Assembly (NCBI RefSeq): GCF_007829525.1
Contig: NZ_VLJP01000067.1
Location: 64,514 to 128,513, forward strand
DNA length: 64,000 bases
Reading direction: 5' to 3'
Source: Mesorhizobium sp. J18
GTDB lineage: Bacteria; Pseudomonadota; Alphaproteobacteria; Rhizobiales; Rhizobiaceae
Below, in pieces: positions 48,971 to 58,445 of the stretch. The notes below the pieces were generated by a model. The model searched no databases and was not told where the DNA came from. It saw only the letters and a list, made by a program, of their open reading frames with translations. Position 1 is the first letter of the stretch; each line of letters opens with the position of its first letter. Made by a program: the position numbers and the translations under genes.

Positions 48971-49153
48971 ATGAGCCGGGCGCTTGCTCTCAACCAGCGC
49001 CAGATTCGCGCTCTATGCGAGGGCGCGAAAAAGGCCGGATATGCACCGATCGTCCAGATTGGCAACGTGCTGGTGCGGCTTGTCCCCGAAGATCGCGCTA
49101 TCCCTCCACAGGACAATGAGCGGATTGACGAGGAAAGGGTGATTGATCTTTGA
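48971..49153 (+). CDS. Small protein before integrase, possible excisionase
   Basis: The 60-residue product begins MSRALALNQRQIRALCEGAKKAGY, with a helix-turn-helix-like run, and continues into a short beta pattern (VQIGNVLVRLVPED). Its position directly before integrase and its size fit an excisionase, but no MerR-like motif is clear. Confidence 0.5.
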   Translation: MSRALALNQRQIRALCEGAKKAGYAPIVQIGNVLVRLVPEDRAIPPQDNERIDEERVIDL

Positions 49154-49161
49154 GGGAAGTC

Positions 49162-50247
49162 ATGCCCCGCAAGCTGCCCCTCTATGTCTCGATTGAGACC
49201 ACCCGCCACGGAAAGAAGGTGGCCTATTTCCGGCGCGGCAAGGGCCAGCGGATTCGGATGCCGAATGCTGATCCGAGCAGCAAGGCGTTTAAGGACGCCT
49301 ATGAAGCAGTGCTTGCGGGAGATGCCGCGCAACGGCCCACAGGCGACCGTGCAGCGGCTCCAAAATCTCTCCGGTGGTTGATACTCCGCTACAAGGAAAG
49401 CGCGTCGTGGAGGCAGCTATCGGACGCCACGCGCTATCAGAGAGACAAGATATTCGAGAAGGTTGTCCAGAAGTCAGGGAATGAGCCGTTCGCGGCCATA
49501 GACAAGCGCACAATGCAACGCGCAATGGATAAGCGGGCAGACACGCCAGCGCAAGCGAACAGCTTCCTGAAAGCCATGCGCGGCCTGTTTGACTGGGCTG
49601 TGCGCAACGATCAAGTCACATCCAATCCCTGCGATGGCGTCGAACGCCTTAGAGACAAGACTGACGGGATTCCGGCTTGGACCGTTGATGATGTGATCGC
49701 CTTCCGGGAGAAGCACCCGATCGGGACAAAGCCGCGCCTTGCTATGGAATTCATGCTTCTGACGGGCTTACGCCGTGGCGACATGGCAACCGTTGGCAGG
49801 CAGCATATCCGCGATGGCGTCCTGACCTTGCGGACGGGCAAGACGGGCACAGTGATAACCATCATCCTGCCGCAGTACCTTCTCGACATGATCGATGCCA
49901 CGCCGATCAGCGGAATGCACCTGATAGGGCAGGACAATGGAAAACCCTACACGGTAGAGAGCTTCGGGAACAATTTCCGGGATTGGTGCGACGAAGCGGG
50001 CGTGACGAAAAGCGCCCATGGCCTGCGTAAGCTATCGGCCACACTGGCGGCGGAAGGTGGCGCGGCCGCTCACGAGCTCATGGCCCAGTATGGCTGGACG
50101 AAGATGTCCATGGCTGAAATTTATACCAAAGGTGCCGACAGAGTGCGCCTCGGCATCAAGAATTCTGCCATCGTCGCGGAGCAGATCGGGAACATATCGC
50201 CCCGCACCCATAATTCCGGTGCGGGGAATGTCGCGAAAAAAGCTTGA
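49162..50247 (+). CDS. Tyrosine recombinase / phage integrase
   Basis: The 361-residue product has a core-binding domain (about 65-160) and a catalytic domain with Arg204 (TGLRRGD), Lys227 (RTGKTG), His286 and Arg289 (HGLRK), Trp312 and Tyr321 (EIYTK). It integrates and excises the prophage. The ATG at 49162 has GAGGGAAG four bases upstream; a TTG 12 bases earlier is less likely. It reads towards the tRNA-Leu gene 23 bases away. Confidence 0.93.
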   Translation: MPRKLPLYVSIETTRHGKKVAYFRRGKGQRIRMPNADPSSKAFKDAYEAVLAGDAAQRPTGDRAAAPKSLRWLILRYKESASWRQLSDATRYQRDKIFEKVVQKSGNEPFAAIDKRTMQRAMDKRADTPAQANSFLKAMRGLFDWAVRNDQVTSNPCDGVERLRDKTDGIPAWTVDDVIAFREKHPIGTKPRLAMEFMLLTGLRRGDMATVGRQHIRDGVLTLRTGKTGTVITIILPQYLLDMIDATPISGMHLIGQDNGKPYTVESFGNNFRDWCDEAGVTKSAHGLRKLSATLAAEGGAAAHELMAQYGWTKMSMAEIYTKGADRVRLGIKNSAIVAEQIGNISPRTHNSGAGNVAKKA

Positions 50248-50270
50248 GTTTCAATACCCTAGAAAACCGT

Positions 50271-50355
50271 TGGTGCCCCTGGCCGGGATCGAACCAGCAC
50301 TCCTTGCGGAACTCGATTTTGAGTCGAGCGCGTCTACCAATTCCGCCACAGGGGC
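50271..50355 (-). tRNA. tRNA-Leu (anticodon CAA)
   Basis: The minus strand gives an 85-base tRNA beginning GCCCCTG and ending CAGGGGC ACCA, with D-arm GCGGAATTGGTAGACGC, anticodon arm CTCGA-CTCAAAA-TCGAG (anticodon CAA), a short variable arm and T-arm GCTGGTTCGATCCCGGC. The gene is intact and its 3' end faces the prophage. Confidence 0.95.
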
Positions 50356-50527
50356 ATCGGCCATGAAAGTATGACCGGCAGGCTGCGGACTATACGGTGA
50401 ACCCCCTGCTCGTCAACCGGGGAGATAACACGGGCCGCGTCAGATAGTGCAGGCTTCGATCATTGCGCTATCCCGTCAATGCTTCTAGACAGACCGACAT
50501 GATGCTGCGCCTTGCCCAGAGGCAGAA

Positions 50528-51049
50528 ATGACATTGAACGCTCCGACTGGAAGAACACAGACCCTTACCGCCGCGATCACCGCCCTCGGCATGGCTGCCG
50601 CGGTTGGAACCGCCCTCGGCTTCCAACATTTTGGCGGCTATATACCCTGCAAGCTCTGCCTGGAGCAGCGCGTTCCCTATTATGTCGGCATCCCGGTGGC
50701 GGTCCTCGCGCTCACTGCATCCGTATTGAAGCTGCCGCCCATCGTTACCCGCCTTCTGCTCGCGGTCGGTGGCGCCATGATGCTGTGGACCATGGCGCTC
50801 GGCGTCTACCATTCCGGCGTCGAATGGGGCTGGTGGCTGGGACCGACCGATTGCGGCGCGGTTGCCGCACCGGCTGGCAGTGCCGGCGGCGTTCTGGATC
50901 AACTCAACACGGTGATCCCGCCCTCCTGCGACAAGGCGGCGGGCCGCTTTCTCGGCCTTTCCTTTGCGGGATGGAACGTCGTCGCCAGCCTGATCCTGGC
51001 GCTGATCGCCTTCCGCGGGGCGTTCTCCGGCGGCAAGAGCTTGAGCTAG
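50528..51049 (+). CDS. Disulfide bond formation protein B (DsbB) family
   Basis: The 173-residue product has four predicted membrane segments (about 12-34, 51-68, 72-92 and 145-163) and the DsbB cysteine pair CKLC (Cys41, Cys44) followed by Arg48. A second exported loop has Cys109 and Cys134. It would reoxidise DsbA or a related thiol oxidase using quinone. No dsbA lies beside it. It is the first chromosomal gene after the tRNA and reads away from it. Confidence 0.85.
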   Translation: MTLNAPTGRTQTLTAAITALGMAAAVGTALGFQHFGGYIPCKLCLEQRVPYYVGIPVAVLALTASVLKLPPIVTRLLLAVGGAMMLWTMALGVYHSGVEWGWWLGPTDCGAVAAPAGSAGGVLDQLNTVIPPSCDKAAGRFLGLSFAGWNVVASLILALIAFRGAFSGGKSLS

Positions 51050-51087
51050 GAAAAATCCGCACTTCTCATTCTCGACCGCCCCTAAAT

Positions 51088-51855
51088 TCAGAAGAGATCT
51101 TTCCTTTTCCGGATCTCGGCAAAGACCTCCTCGTCGGAGGCATTCTCCATGCCGAGATTGCGGCGGATGATGGGATCGTGCCAGCGCAGGAAGGGATTGG
51201 TCGCCATCTCCTCGGCAATGGTGGTCGGCAGTGTCGGCTTGCCCTCCTCGCGCAGGCCGTCGATCTTGGCGGCCCGTTCCTTCAGCGCCGAATTTGTCGG
51301 ATCGACGGTGAGCGCGAAGCGTGCGTTGGACTGCGTATATTCGTGCCCACAATAGATGATGGTCTCCAGCGGCAACGCGGTAAGCTTCTTGAGCGAATTC
51401 AGCATCACCGCCGGCTTGCATTCGAACAGGCGTCCGCAGCCGAGCGCAAAAAGCGTGTCGGCCGTGAAGGCGACGCCGGCATGGTCGAAATAGTAGGAGA
51501 CATGGCCTGCGGTATGGCCCGGCGTCTCGATGACGCGCATCTGCTGATTGCCGATGCGGACCGTGTCGCCCTCCTTCACGGTCTCGTCGATGCCGGGGAT
51601 CTTCGCCGCTTCCTTCTCGGGTCCGACGATCTTGAGTCCGAATTTTTTCTTGAGCGCCAGATTGGCTTCCACATGGTCCATATGATGATGGGTCGTCAGG
51701 ATGATCGTCGGCGTCCAGCCGGTCCGTTCCACCGCTTCCAGGATCGCCCTCTCCTCCGGCGCGTCGATCAGCGCCGTCTCCCCGGTGGCCGAATCGCGGG
51801 CGAGAATGCCGAAATTGTCGCTCCGGCAGATGAATTGCTCAATGTCCAATGCCAT
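51088..51855 (-). CDS. gloB: Hydroxyacylglutathione hydrolase (glyoxalase II)
   Basis: The 255-residue product has the metallo-beta-lactamase site TTHHHMDHV (His56, His58, Asp60, His61). Further ligands are in ETPGHTAGHVSYYF and YCGHEYT. The C-terminal pattern NPFLRWHDP fits the GloB substrate domain. It hydrolyses S-lactoylglutathione in methylglyoxal detoxification in the cytoplasm. The ATG at 51855 is used because the upstream residues lack similarity to the family. Confidence 0.9.
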   Translation of the reverse strand: MALDIEQFICRSDNFGILARDSATGETALIDAPEERAILEAVERTGWTPTIILTTHHHMDHVEANLALKKKFGLKIVGPEKEAAKIPGIDETVKEGDTVRIGNQQMRVIETPGHTAGHVSYYFDHAGVAFTADTLFALGCGRLFECKPAVMLNSLKKLTALPLETIIYCGHEYTQSNARFALTVDPTNSALKERAAKIDGLREEGKPTLPTTIAEEMATNPFLRWHDPIIRRNLGMENASDEEVFAEIRKRKDLF

Positions 51856-52044
51856 GAAAGCCTCCGTCTCCGGAACGATAGGGCGCAGCCCGCCCCTTGT
51901 CATCAGTCCAGTGTCCCGAAGCTCAAATACGTTACGATATCCGGCAAGCCCGTCCGAATTTCAGGTTCGAGAATGACACTGGCAACTCCGTAAGTCTGGC
52001 GGGATTTCTTGCGGTTCGGCGGCGGGATGGCTACCGTCCGCGCC

Positions 52045-52821
52045 ATGATATCCGACATTGTCGATCTCAAGACCTTCTATTCCACGACGCTGGGGCAGCT
52101 CGCCGAGCGGTCCATCACCATGGCCCTGTCGTCGATCTGGTCGCCGCTGCCTGACGAACGGCTTGTCGGTCTCGGCTATACGCTGCCATGGCTAGACCGC
52201 TTCGGAGCCGACGCCGAGCGCGTTTTCGCCTTCATGCCGGCAACGCAGGGAGCGGTGAACTGGCCGCCGGGAGGCCCGTCGGCCGCGGCGCTCGTCTTCG
52301 AGGAGGAACTGCCGCTGCCCGATTCGGCGGTCGACCGGGTGTTCATGGTTCATGCCCTCGAGCATTCGGAGAATGCGCGCCAGACCCTCATGGAGGCATG
52401 GCGTGTGTTGGCGCCCGGTGGACGGATCGTCATCGTGGTCCCGAACCGTCGAGGCGTATGGGCGCGCTTCGAGCACACGCCTTTCGGGACCGGCAGACCC
52501 TTTTCGCGCTCGCAGATGACGGAGGTGCTGCGCGAGGCTAATTTCACCCCGGTGCTGTGGTCCGACGCACTGCATTTTCCCCCTTCCAAGCGGCATTGGG
52601 TCATACGATCCAGCCATGTTCTGGAGCGGACGGGAAGGCGGTTCTGGCCAATATTCGCCGGTGTGCTGATCGTCGAGGCGGAAAAGCGGCTCTATCAGGG
52701 GCTGCCTTCTACAGCACGGGCGCGGCGCCGCGTCTTCGTACCGGCCCTGGCGCCGCAGGGGGCGACGACCGGCGCTGCACGGCAAGCCGGTAGGCTGTTG
52801 TGCCAAGGGCCGAAATCCTAG
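52045..52821 (+). CDS. Class I SAM-dependent methyltransferase
   Basis: The 258-residue product is a methyltransferase of the Methyltransf_11 type, with the acidic loop [15 protein letters not shown] and [17 protein letters not shown]. It lies between gloB and metA, a common Hyphomicrobiales arrangement. The listed ATG is chosen because related proteins start close to [12 protein letters not shown] 52027 is possible. The motif-I Gly-rich loop is degenerate. Its end overlaps metA by four bases. Confidence 0.75.
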   Translation: MISDIVDLKTFYSTTLGQLAERSITMALSSIWSPLPDERLVGLGYTLPWLDRFGADAERVFAFMPATQGAVNWPPGGPSAAALVFEEELPLPDSAVDRVFMVHALEHSENARQTLMEAWRVLAPGGRIVIVVPNRRGVWARFEHTPFGTGRPFSRSQMTEVLREANFTPVLWSDALHFPPSKRHWVIRSSHVLERTGRRFWPIFAGVLIVEAEKRLYQGLPSTARARRRVFVPALAPQGATTGAARQAGRLLCQGPKS

Positions 52822-53750
52822 CCGGTCACCATGTCCTTGCCGATCGCATCAAGGTCGAACGAGGTGGTCTGATACACCTGGTTGATCCAGTTGCCGAAGA
52901 GCAGATGGGCATGCGAACGCCAGCGATTGAGCGGCCTGCGGGAAGGATCGTTGTCGGGATAATATTCATGCGGCACATCGATCGGCACGCCGGCCGCGAC
53001 GTCGCGGTCGTATTCATCCTTGAGCGAGGTGGAGTCGTATTCGATGTGGTTGAACATATAGAGTCGGTTGCCGGTCTTTTCGGCAAGCAGGCAGGGGCCG
53101 GTCACATCCGATTCCATGAGCAGCTCCAGGCCCGAATCGGCTGGAATGTCTTCCGTGCGCACCTCCGTCCAGCGGGAGACGGGAATGGCGAAGTCGTCGG
53201 AAAAGCCGGCGAGATAGGGTGAGGCGGGGGCGTGGTTCTGGTGACGGAAGACCCCGAAGGCTTTCTTCTCGAGCGTATATTTCGGGATGCCGTGAAAATG
53301 CCAGGCGGCGGCCATCGCGCCCCAGCAGATGAAGAAGGAGGAGTGGACGTGAGACGTCGTCCAGTCGAATATGCGGGTCAGTTCGTCCCAATAGGTCACT
53401 TCCTCGAAGGGCAGCAGTTCTATGGGCGCGCCGGTGACGATGAAGCCGTCGAATTTGCGCTCGGCCACCTCTTCCCAGGTCTGGTAAAAGGTGATGAGAT
53501 GGTCCTCGGGCGTGTTCTTGGCCCGATGCCCGCCAATGCGCACCAGGCTCAATTCCACCTGCAGCGGCGTGGCACCTATCAGCCTGGCGAATTGCGTTTC
53601 CGTGCGGATCTTGTTCGGCATCAGGTTCAGAAGCCCGATCTGCAGGGGGCGGATATCCTGCCGCAACGCCGTCTTTTCATCCATGACGGATACGCCTTCG
53701 CGCACGAGCACCTCACGGGCAGGAAGCTGATCGGGAATCTTGATGGGCAT
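52818..53750 (-). CDS. metA: Homoserine O-acyltransferase (probably acetyl)
   Basis: The 310-residue product matches MetA: catalytic Cys142 (FICWGAM), His235 and Glu237 (NHIEYD), and [12 protein letters not shown] near residue 34. The residue at 111 is Glu ([11 protein letters not shown]), where enzymes using acetyl-CoA have Glu and those using succinyl-CoA have Gly. It would therefore make O-acetylhomoserine for methionine. The ATG at 53750 has GGAG eight bases upstream. It is controlled by the SAM-II riboswitch. Confidence 0.92.
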   Translation of the reverse strand: MPIKIPDQLPAREVLVREGVSVMDEKTALRQDIRPLQIGLLNLMPNKIRTETQFARLIGATPLQVELSLVRIGGHRAKNTPEDHLITFYQTWEEVAERKFDGFIVTGAPIELLPFEEVTYWDELTRIFDWTTSHVHSSFFICWGAMAAAWHFHGIPKYTLEKKAFGVFRHQNHAPASPYLAGFSDDFAIPVSRWTEVRTEDIPADSGLELLMESDVTGPCLLAEKTGNRLYMFNHIEYDSTSLKDEYDRDVAAGVPIDVPHEYYPDNDPSRRPLNRWRSHAHLLFGNWINQVYQTTSFDLDAIGKDMVTG

Positions 53751-53762
53751 CGAACAAGCTCC

Positions 53763-53797
53763 AAAACAAAAGACCGGCGGCGAAATCGCGGCCGGCC
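53763..53797 (-). terminator. Terminator-like hairpin between SAM-II and metA
   Basis: On the minus strand GGCCGG and CCGGTC flank an imperfect G/C-rich stem (53772-53797), followed by TTTTGTTTT (53771-53763). It lies 20 bases after the riboswitch core and 12 before the metA ATG, so it could act as its expression platform. Confidence 0.55.
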
Positions 53798-53816
53798 CCG
53801 ACGGACTTGTCATCGG

Positions 53817-53870
53817 CCTTTTAGCGACTTCTTTAACGTGGCTGCAAGCCGACCGGCCAAATCACCACGG
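53817..53870 (-). ncRNA. SAM-II riboswitch (metA leader)
   Basis: On the minus strand, CCGTGGTGATTTGGCCGG, then TTGCAGCCACGTTAAAG, then GCTAAAAGG, match the SAM-II core. CGTGG pairs with CCACG, and the loop with TGATTT pairs with downstream bases in a pseudoknot. It binds S-adenosylmethionine and lowers metA expression when methionine supply is high. It lies 66 bases before metA. Confidence 0.92.
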
Positions 53871-53959
53871 AACTGGCCTGCTATTTAGGACGCCCTACCC
53901 TTTGCGTCAACGGCATTGATCGGGTAAAGCAGGCCGCTTTCTTTTTCAGGATTTCCTTC

Positions 53960-55060
53960 ATGAGCGCGCTTGACCGTCCGCAACCCAATCCCGGCGTCAT
54001 GGATATCGCCGCCTATGTGCCCGGTCGCGAGTCCGCGCCGGGCGTGGCGAAAATCTGGAAGCTTTCCTCCAACGAGACGCCGCTCGGGCCGTCTCCGGCG
54101 GCCATCGAGGCCGTGCATGCTGCCGCCAGCCATCTGGAGGTCTATCCCGACGGCTCCGCTACCAGACTGCGCGAGGCGATCGCCGAGGTGCATGGGCTGA
54201 ACCCGGCCAACATCCTCTGCTCCAACGGTTCGGACGAGCTCCTCGGCCTTTTGGCCCAGACCTATATGGGGCCGGGCGACGAGGGCATTTTCACCGAGCA
54301 CGGCTTCCTGGTTTACCGGATCCAGACTCTTGCCGCAGGAGCGACACCGGTCGTGGTGAAGGAAAAGGACGAGCGCGCCGATATCGACGCGATCCTGGCG
54401 GCCGTCACCGAGCGCACCAGGCTCGTCTTCCTCGCCAATCCCAACAATCCGACAGGCACATATCTGCCCTTCGAAGAAGTGCGGCGGCTTCAGGCCGGCC
54501 TGCCGAAGAAGGTGCTCCTGGTTCTCGACGCGGCCTATGCCGAATATGTCCGGCGCAACGATTACGAGTCCGGCATCGAGCTCGTATCCTCCTCGCAGAA
54601 TGTCGTCATGACGCGCACCTTCTCCAAGATCTACGGACTTGCGGCCTTGCGCATCGGCTGGATGTATGCGCCGGCCCACGTGATCGACGCCATCAACCGC
54701 GTGCGCGGTCCCTTCAATGTCAACGCCATGGCGATCGAGGCCGGCGTGCAGGCGATCCGCGACCGAGCGCATGTGGAAAAGGCCATCGCGCACAATGAAA
54801 AATGGCTTCCCTGGCTGACGGACGAATTCACGAAGCTGGGGCTGCGCGTGACGCCGAGCATAAGCAATTTCCTGCTCGTCCATTTCCCGGAAAATGGCGG
54901 GAAATCGGCCGAGGCTGCCGATGCTTTTCTAACCTCGCGCGGCTTCATCCTGCGCCGGGTGACCGGCTATGGTTTCCCGAACGCACTGCGCATGACCGTC
55001 GGGACGGAGGAAGCCAATCACGGCGTGGTCGCGGCTCTGACCGAGTTCCTGAAAGGCTGA
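53960..55060 (+). CDS. hisC: Histidinol-phosphate aminotransferase family
   Basis: The 366-residue product is a PLP-dependent aminotransferase: [11 protein letters not shown] at 36-46, PNNPTG at 161-166 and [15 protein letters not shown] with Lys223. It moves an amino group between glutamate and imidazole acetol phosphate or an aromatic keto acid. The tyrC gene follows five bases downstream, so a role in phenylalanine and tyrosine synthesis is also likely. The family often serves both. Confidence 0.9.
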   Translation: MSALDRPQPNPGVMDIAAYVPGRESAPGVAKIWKLSSNETPLGPSPAAIEAVHAAASHLEVYPDGSATRLREAIAEVHGLNPANILCSNGSDELLGLLAQTYMGPGDEGIFTEHGFLVYRIQTLAAGATPVVVKEKDERADIDAILAAVTERTRLVFLANPNNPTGTYLPFEEVRRLQAGLPKKVLLVLDAAYAEYVRRNDYESGIELVSSSQNVVMTRTFSKIYGLAALRIGWMYAPAHVIDAINRVRGPFNVNAMAIEAGVQAIRDRAHVEKAIAHNEKWLPWLTDEFTKLGLRVTPSISNFLLVHFPENGGKSAEAADAFLTSRGFILRRVTGYGFPNALRMTVGTEEANHGVVAALTEFLKG

Positions 55061-55064
55061 CATC

Positions 55065-56003
55065 GTGCCAAAGCCCCTCTTCGACAAGGTCGCGCTGATC
55101 GGCATCGGCCTCATCGGCTCATCCTTGGCCCGGGTCATCCGCCGCGAAGGCCTGGCCGGCGAAATCGCCATCTCGACGCGCAGTCCAGGGACCCTGGATC
55201 GGGCCAGGAAGCTCGGCCTTGGCGACACCTATTTCGCCGATGCGGCCGATGCGGCCGCCAGAGCCGATCTCGTGGTCGTCTCTGTTCCCGTCGGGGCATC
55301 GGGAGCGGTGGCCGAAAGCATTTCACCGGCGTTGAAGCCGGGTGCCATCGTGACCGATGTCGGCTCCACCAAGGCGTCGGTCATCGCGCAGATGGCCCCT
55401 CACATGCCGCCGCATGTGCACTTCATTCCCGGCCACCCGATCGCCGGCACGGAGCATTCGGGCCCGGATGCGGGCTTTGCCGAACTCTTCGAAGGCCGCT
55501 GGTGCATCCTGACGCCGGTGCCCGGAACGGATGCGGAGGCGATCTCCCGCCTGACGACGTTCTGGGAGCGTTGCGGCTCGCGCGTCGACACCATGGACCC
55601 GGAGCATCACGACATGGTGCTCGCCATCGTTTCGCACCTGCCGCACATCATCGCCTATAATATCGTCGGCACGGCGGACGACCTGGAAACGGTGACCAAA
55701 TCCGAAGTCATCAAATATTCCGCCTCCGGTTTCCGCGATTTCACTCGTCTTGCCGCTTCCGACCCGACCATGTGGCGCGACGTCTGCCTGCACAACAAGG
55801 ATGCTATCCTGGAGATGCTGGCGCGATTTTCGGAAGACCTGTCGGCGCTTCAGCGGGCGATCCGCTGGGGTGACGGCGACAAGCTCTTCGAATTGTTCAC
55901 CCGCACCCGCGCCATACGCCGCTCGATCATCGAGGCGGGCCAGGAAGTCGACGCGCCGGATTTCGGCCGCATCGTGGCGGCCCATCCGCCTGCCAAGTCA
56001 TAA
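55065..56003 (+). CDS. tyrC: Prephenate/arogenate dehydrogenase family protein
   Basis: The 312-residue product begins with a NAD(P)-binding loop GIGLIGSS (about 13-20) and has PGHPIAGTEHSGP near 122-134 and LAIVSHLPHIIAYN near 186-199, the TyrA-type catalytic region. It converts prephenate or arogenate on the way to tyrosine. The GTG at 55065 is the start. It lies directly after hisC, and its end overlaps the DUF2125 gene by six bases. Confidence 0.9.
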   Translation: MPKPLFDKVALIGIGLIGSSLARVIRREGLAGEIAISTRSPGTLDRARKLGLGDTYFADAADAAARADLVVVSVPVGASGAVAESISPALKPGAIVTDVGSTKASVIAQMAPHMPPHVHFIPGHPIAGTEHSGPDAGFAELFEGRWCILTPVPGTDAEAISRLTTFWERCGSRVDTMDPEHHDMVLAIVSHLPHIIAYNIVGTADDLETVTKSEVIKYSASGFRDFTRLAASDPTMWRDVCLHNKDAILEMLARFSEDLSALQRAIRWGDGDKLFELFTRTRAIRRSIIEAGQEVDAPDFGRIVAAHPPAKS

Positions 56004-56990
56004 CGGCGGAATGCGGCCCAACGGGATGAAGCCGAGATAGGCTTTCCCGCGCTCTATCCGCAAGGGGAAGCTCGGTGCATCGCCGAGGGCGCCTATGGCC
56101 GAAAAGGCGGTCCTGATCTCGTCCCGCCGCTCCGGAAACGCTTCCTCGAGCAGCCGCGAGATTTCCTTGGGATTCCGCAGGGAGACATTGAGCCGGGCAT
56201 CGATCCGGCCTTTTCCGTCCACCGAAAGCGGGCCGGAGAGGGTCACCCCCGCGTCTGCGTCGGCGTTCGAAAGCGACAGCGTGCGGATGGTCACGGAACG
56301 GCCGCGAAGGTCGGTCGGCGGTTTGCGCACCAGCGCCACGCCGTCCTTGATCGTCATGTCGGCGCTGCCGTCGAGCCTGGGAAGGCGCAGGCCTCTCACC
56401 AGCGACGGATCGGCAGTCAGACCAGTGAAGAGGCCGGCCACATCGAGATCGCGCCCGGAGGGGCGGGCATGCAATTCGCCGGCCTCGGCGCTCGCAAGCA
56501 ACCCTTGCCCGCTTTCCCGCGCGGAGACGGTGACTGCCTTGCCTTCAACGGATATGCGCTCGGGCAACGGCCGGGCCAGCCGGGTGCTTGCATGGAGCAG
56601 GTCCCAGCCGATCGTCAGGGGCGGCAGGGAACGCATCTCGACCATGGCCGGTCCGTCCAGCTCGGCGACGACATGCCAAGGCGCATAGACCTGCGCGGCC
56701 GAACGGAAGGCGCCGGCCTCTGCGGAAACGCCCTCGCCGGGATTGTCGTAGAAGACGCGGTTGCAGAACATGCCTATGCGGAAGGGATAGCCGCGTGCGA
56801 TGCCTTCCTCGCAGCCGGCCCTGATGCCGCTGCCGGTCAGGCGGGTCAGCGCGCTTGCCGTGCGCAATTCGATCTCACGGGCGAAATAGAACCACGCGCC
56901 GGTATAGGCGAGGATCGCCGCCACGATGAACACCGCCAGCCAGAAGAACCGGCGGCTGTGACTGTGCCCTGCTCGGTTTCTTGACGGCAT
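55998..56990 (-). CDS. DUF2125 domain protein, membrane-anchored
   Basis: The 330-residue product has one N-terminal membrane segment (about 15-35) and a large beta-rich exported region fitting the DUF2125 type (GYPFRIGMFC, DVAGLFTGLTADPS). Cysteines at 59 and 70 or so could form a disulfide. The function is unknown; it probably sits in the periplasm attached to the inner membrane. It converges on tyrC and diverges from the cyclotransferase gene. Confidence 0.8.
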   Translation of the reverse strand: MPSRNRAGHSHSRRFFWLAVFIVAAILAYTGAWFYFAREIELRTASALTRLTGSGIRAGCEEGIARGYPFRIGMFCNRVFYDNPGEGVSAEAGAFRSAAQVYAPWHVVAELDGPAMVEMRSLPPLTIGWDLLHASTRLARPLPERISVEGKAVTVSARESGQGLLASAEAGELHARPSGRDLDVAGLFTGLTADPSLVRGLRLPRLDGSADMTIKDGVALVRKPPTDLRGRSVTIRTLSLSNADADAGVTLSGPLSVDGKGRIDARLNVSLRNPKEISRLLEEAFPERRDEIRTAFSAIGALGDAPSFPLRIERGKAYLGFIPLGRIPPL

Positions 56991-57054
56991 GCCGGACCTC
57001 CCGCTACCCCAGTTGGCAACTGTTCATCGACCGAATCCGATCAGGCGAGCCGAT

Positions 57055-57579
57055 ATGGACGATTTTTGGGTGTTTGGCTACGGATCGCTGATGTGGCGGC
57101 CAGGCTTCGCGCATACGGAAACGCGCAAGGCGCGCCTGCACGGCTATCGTCGGGCGCTCTGCGTCCGCTCGCATGTCCATCGCGGCACGCCGGAAAGGCC
57201 GGGCCTGGTTCTGGGACTGGACCGCGGCGGCTCCTGTCTCGGCATGGCCTTCCGCGTGCCCGGCGAATTGCGCGATGAAGTCGTTACCTATCTGCGCGCG
57301 CGGGAACTGGTGACGAATGTCTATCTGGAGCGGATTCTTTCCGTCCGGCTGGAAGAGGGCGGGATCGTGCAGGCACTGGGTTATGTGGTCGACCGCTCGC
57401 ACGTCCAGTATGCCGGCAGGCTCGATGTAGAGCATGCGGCCGAAAGCGTGCGCGGCGCAGTCGGCATTTCCGGCCGCAACGAGGAATATGTCGAGAATAC
57501 CGTCGCTCACCTGAAGGCGCTCGGCATCCGCGATCACTGGCTGGAGGCGGTGGCCCGTCGCCTGACCTTAGAAGGGTGA
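57055..57579 (+). CDS. Gamma-glutamylcyclotransferase, ChaC type
   Basis: The 174-residue product has the GYGSLMW substrate loop at 8-14 and a probable catalytic Glu85 (LRAREL), as in ChaC enzymes. It would cleave glutathione to 5-oxoproline and Cys-Gly. The ATG at 57055 is taken because the upstream part of the frame lacks similarity. Its end overlaps the convergent plsC gene by 12 bases. Confidence 0.88.
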   Translation: MDDFWVFGYGSLMWRPGFAHTETRKARLHGYRRALCVRSHVHRGTPERPGLVLGLDRGGSCLGMAFRVPGELRDEVVTYLRARELVTNVYLERILSVRLEEGGIVQALGYVVDRSHVQYAGRLDVEHAAESVRGAVGISGRNEEYVENTVAHLKALGIRDHWLEAVARRLTLEG

Positions 57580-58368
57580 CGTTTCGACATCCACGCCCAG
57601 CTCCCTGAGCCTGTTGACGGCGCTCGGCGGCATGGGGGGAGGATTGGGCGAGCGGGCCGCCTCCACGAGAAGCTGGTCGCAGGCGGCTTCGGTCTCCTGT
57701 ATCAGCCGCTTCTGGAAGACCTCCTTCGGCAGGCCAGGCTCGATCGGCGGCAGGAAACGGGCATGGATGGTGCCCGGATAACGCATGAACCTGCGCCGGG
57801 GCCAGTACAGGCCGGCGACATGGGCGACGGGCACGACCGGGATGTTTAGCTGATTGTAAAGCTCGACGATGCCGTATTTGTAGCTCGGCTCGGCGCCGGG
57901 AGGACGGCGCGTGCCTTCTGGATAGATGATGAGCTGACGGTTCTCCGCCATGCGTATGCGCGCTTCCCGGACCGCCTGGCGCAGTGCCTTGGAGCGGCTG
58001 CCGCGGTCGATCGGGATCATGCGCATCTTGGCCACGTACCAGCCGAAAACCGGGATCCACATCAGCTCGCGCTTGAGAATGTAGAGGGCGTCCGGGATAT
58101 CGGGCAGGAAGGCGATCGTATCCCAGAAGGACTGGTGTTTCGGCGCGATGATGCATGGGCCGTCCGGCAGATTCTCCAGCCCGGTTATCTCGGTTTTCGT
58201 GCCGGCCAGCACTTCCTGAAGCCAAAGGCTCGACCGGGCCCAGAATTTCGGCACGATCCACGCCTTTTTCCTCGGCGCCAGAAAATAATAGGGCGTCCAC
58301 AAGATCATCTGGATCACGAGATTCAGATAGAAGACGAAATTGAAGGCAAGGGAGCGAAGTGCGATCAT
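57568..58368 (-). CDS. plsC: 1-acyl-sn-glycerol-3-phosphate acyltransferase (PlsC family)
   Basis: The 266-residue product has an N-terminal membrane segment (about 8-30), the acyltransferase motif HQSFWD (His78, Asp83), and YPEGTRR (149-155). It would add the second acyl chain in phospholipid synthesis at the inner membrane. It is followed by a YdcF-type gene upstream on the same strand. Confidence 0.9.
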   Translation of the reverse strand: MIALRSLAFNFVFYLNLVIQMILWTPYYFLAPRKKAWIVPKFWARSSLWLQEVLAGTKTEITGLENLPDGPCIIAPKHQSFWDTIAFLPDIPDALYILKRELMWIPVFGWYVAKMRMIPIDRGSRSKALRQAVREARIRMAENRQLIIYPEGTRRPPGAEPSYKYGIVELYNQLNIPVVPVAHVAGLYWPRRRFMRYPGTIHARFLPPIEPGLPKEVFQKRLIQETEAACDQLLVEAARSPNPPPMPPSAVNRLRELGVDVETSPF

Positions 58369-58445
58369 GGAAGGCCTGCCGATGAAGCGGGCCCGTTGGT
58401 TACATCATGGCCGCCGAAAGGCAAGACCGCTCGCGCCGTTGACCG

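Larger units (their letters stand above)
1..50270. mobile_element. Lambda-like prophage, right part (left end outside window)
   Basis: The stretch from the window start to the 3' end of a tRNA-Leu gene carries a full set of siphovirus genes. Integrase and recombination genes are at the right, then immunity, replication, terminase, capsid and tail genes, with lysis genes at the left. The right boundary is placed at the tRNA 3' end because the integrase stops 23 bases before it. The left boundary is not seen, since base 1 lies inside a phage-like gene. No repeat of the tRNA 3' end was found inside the window, so the att core cannot be defined here. Confidence 0.93.

Noticed and set aside
50512-51993. 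Plus-strand open frame of 493 codons over dsbB and gloB
   Set aside because: It overlaps the DsbB-like gene in another frame and is antisense to gloB, both with clear catalytic motifs.
53885-54883. Minus-strand open frame of 332 codons opposite hisC
   Set aside because: It has no motif and lies opposite a clear PLP enzyme gene.
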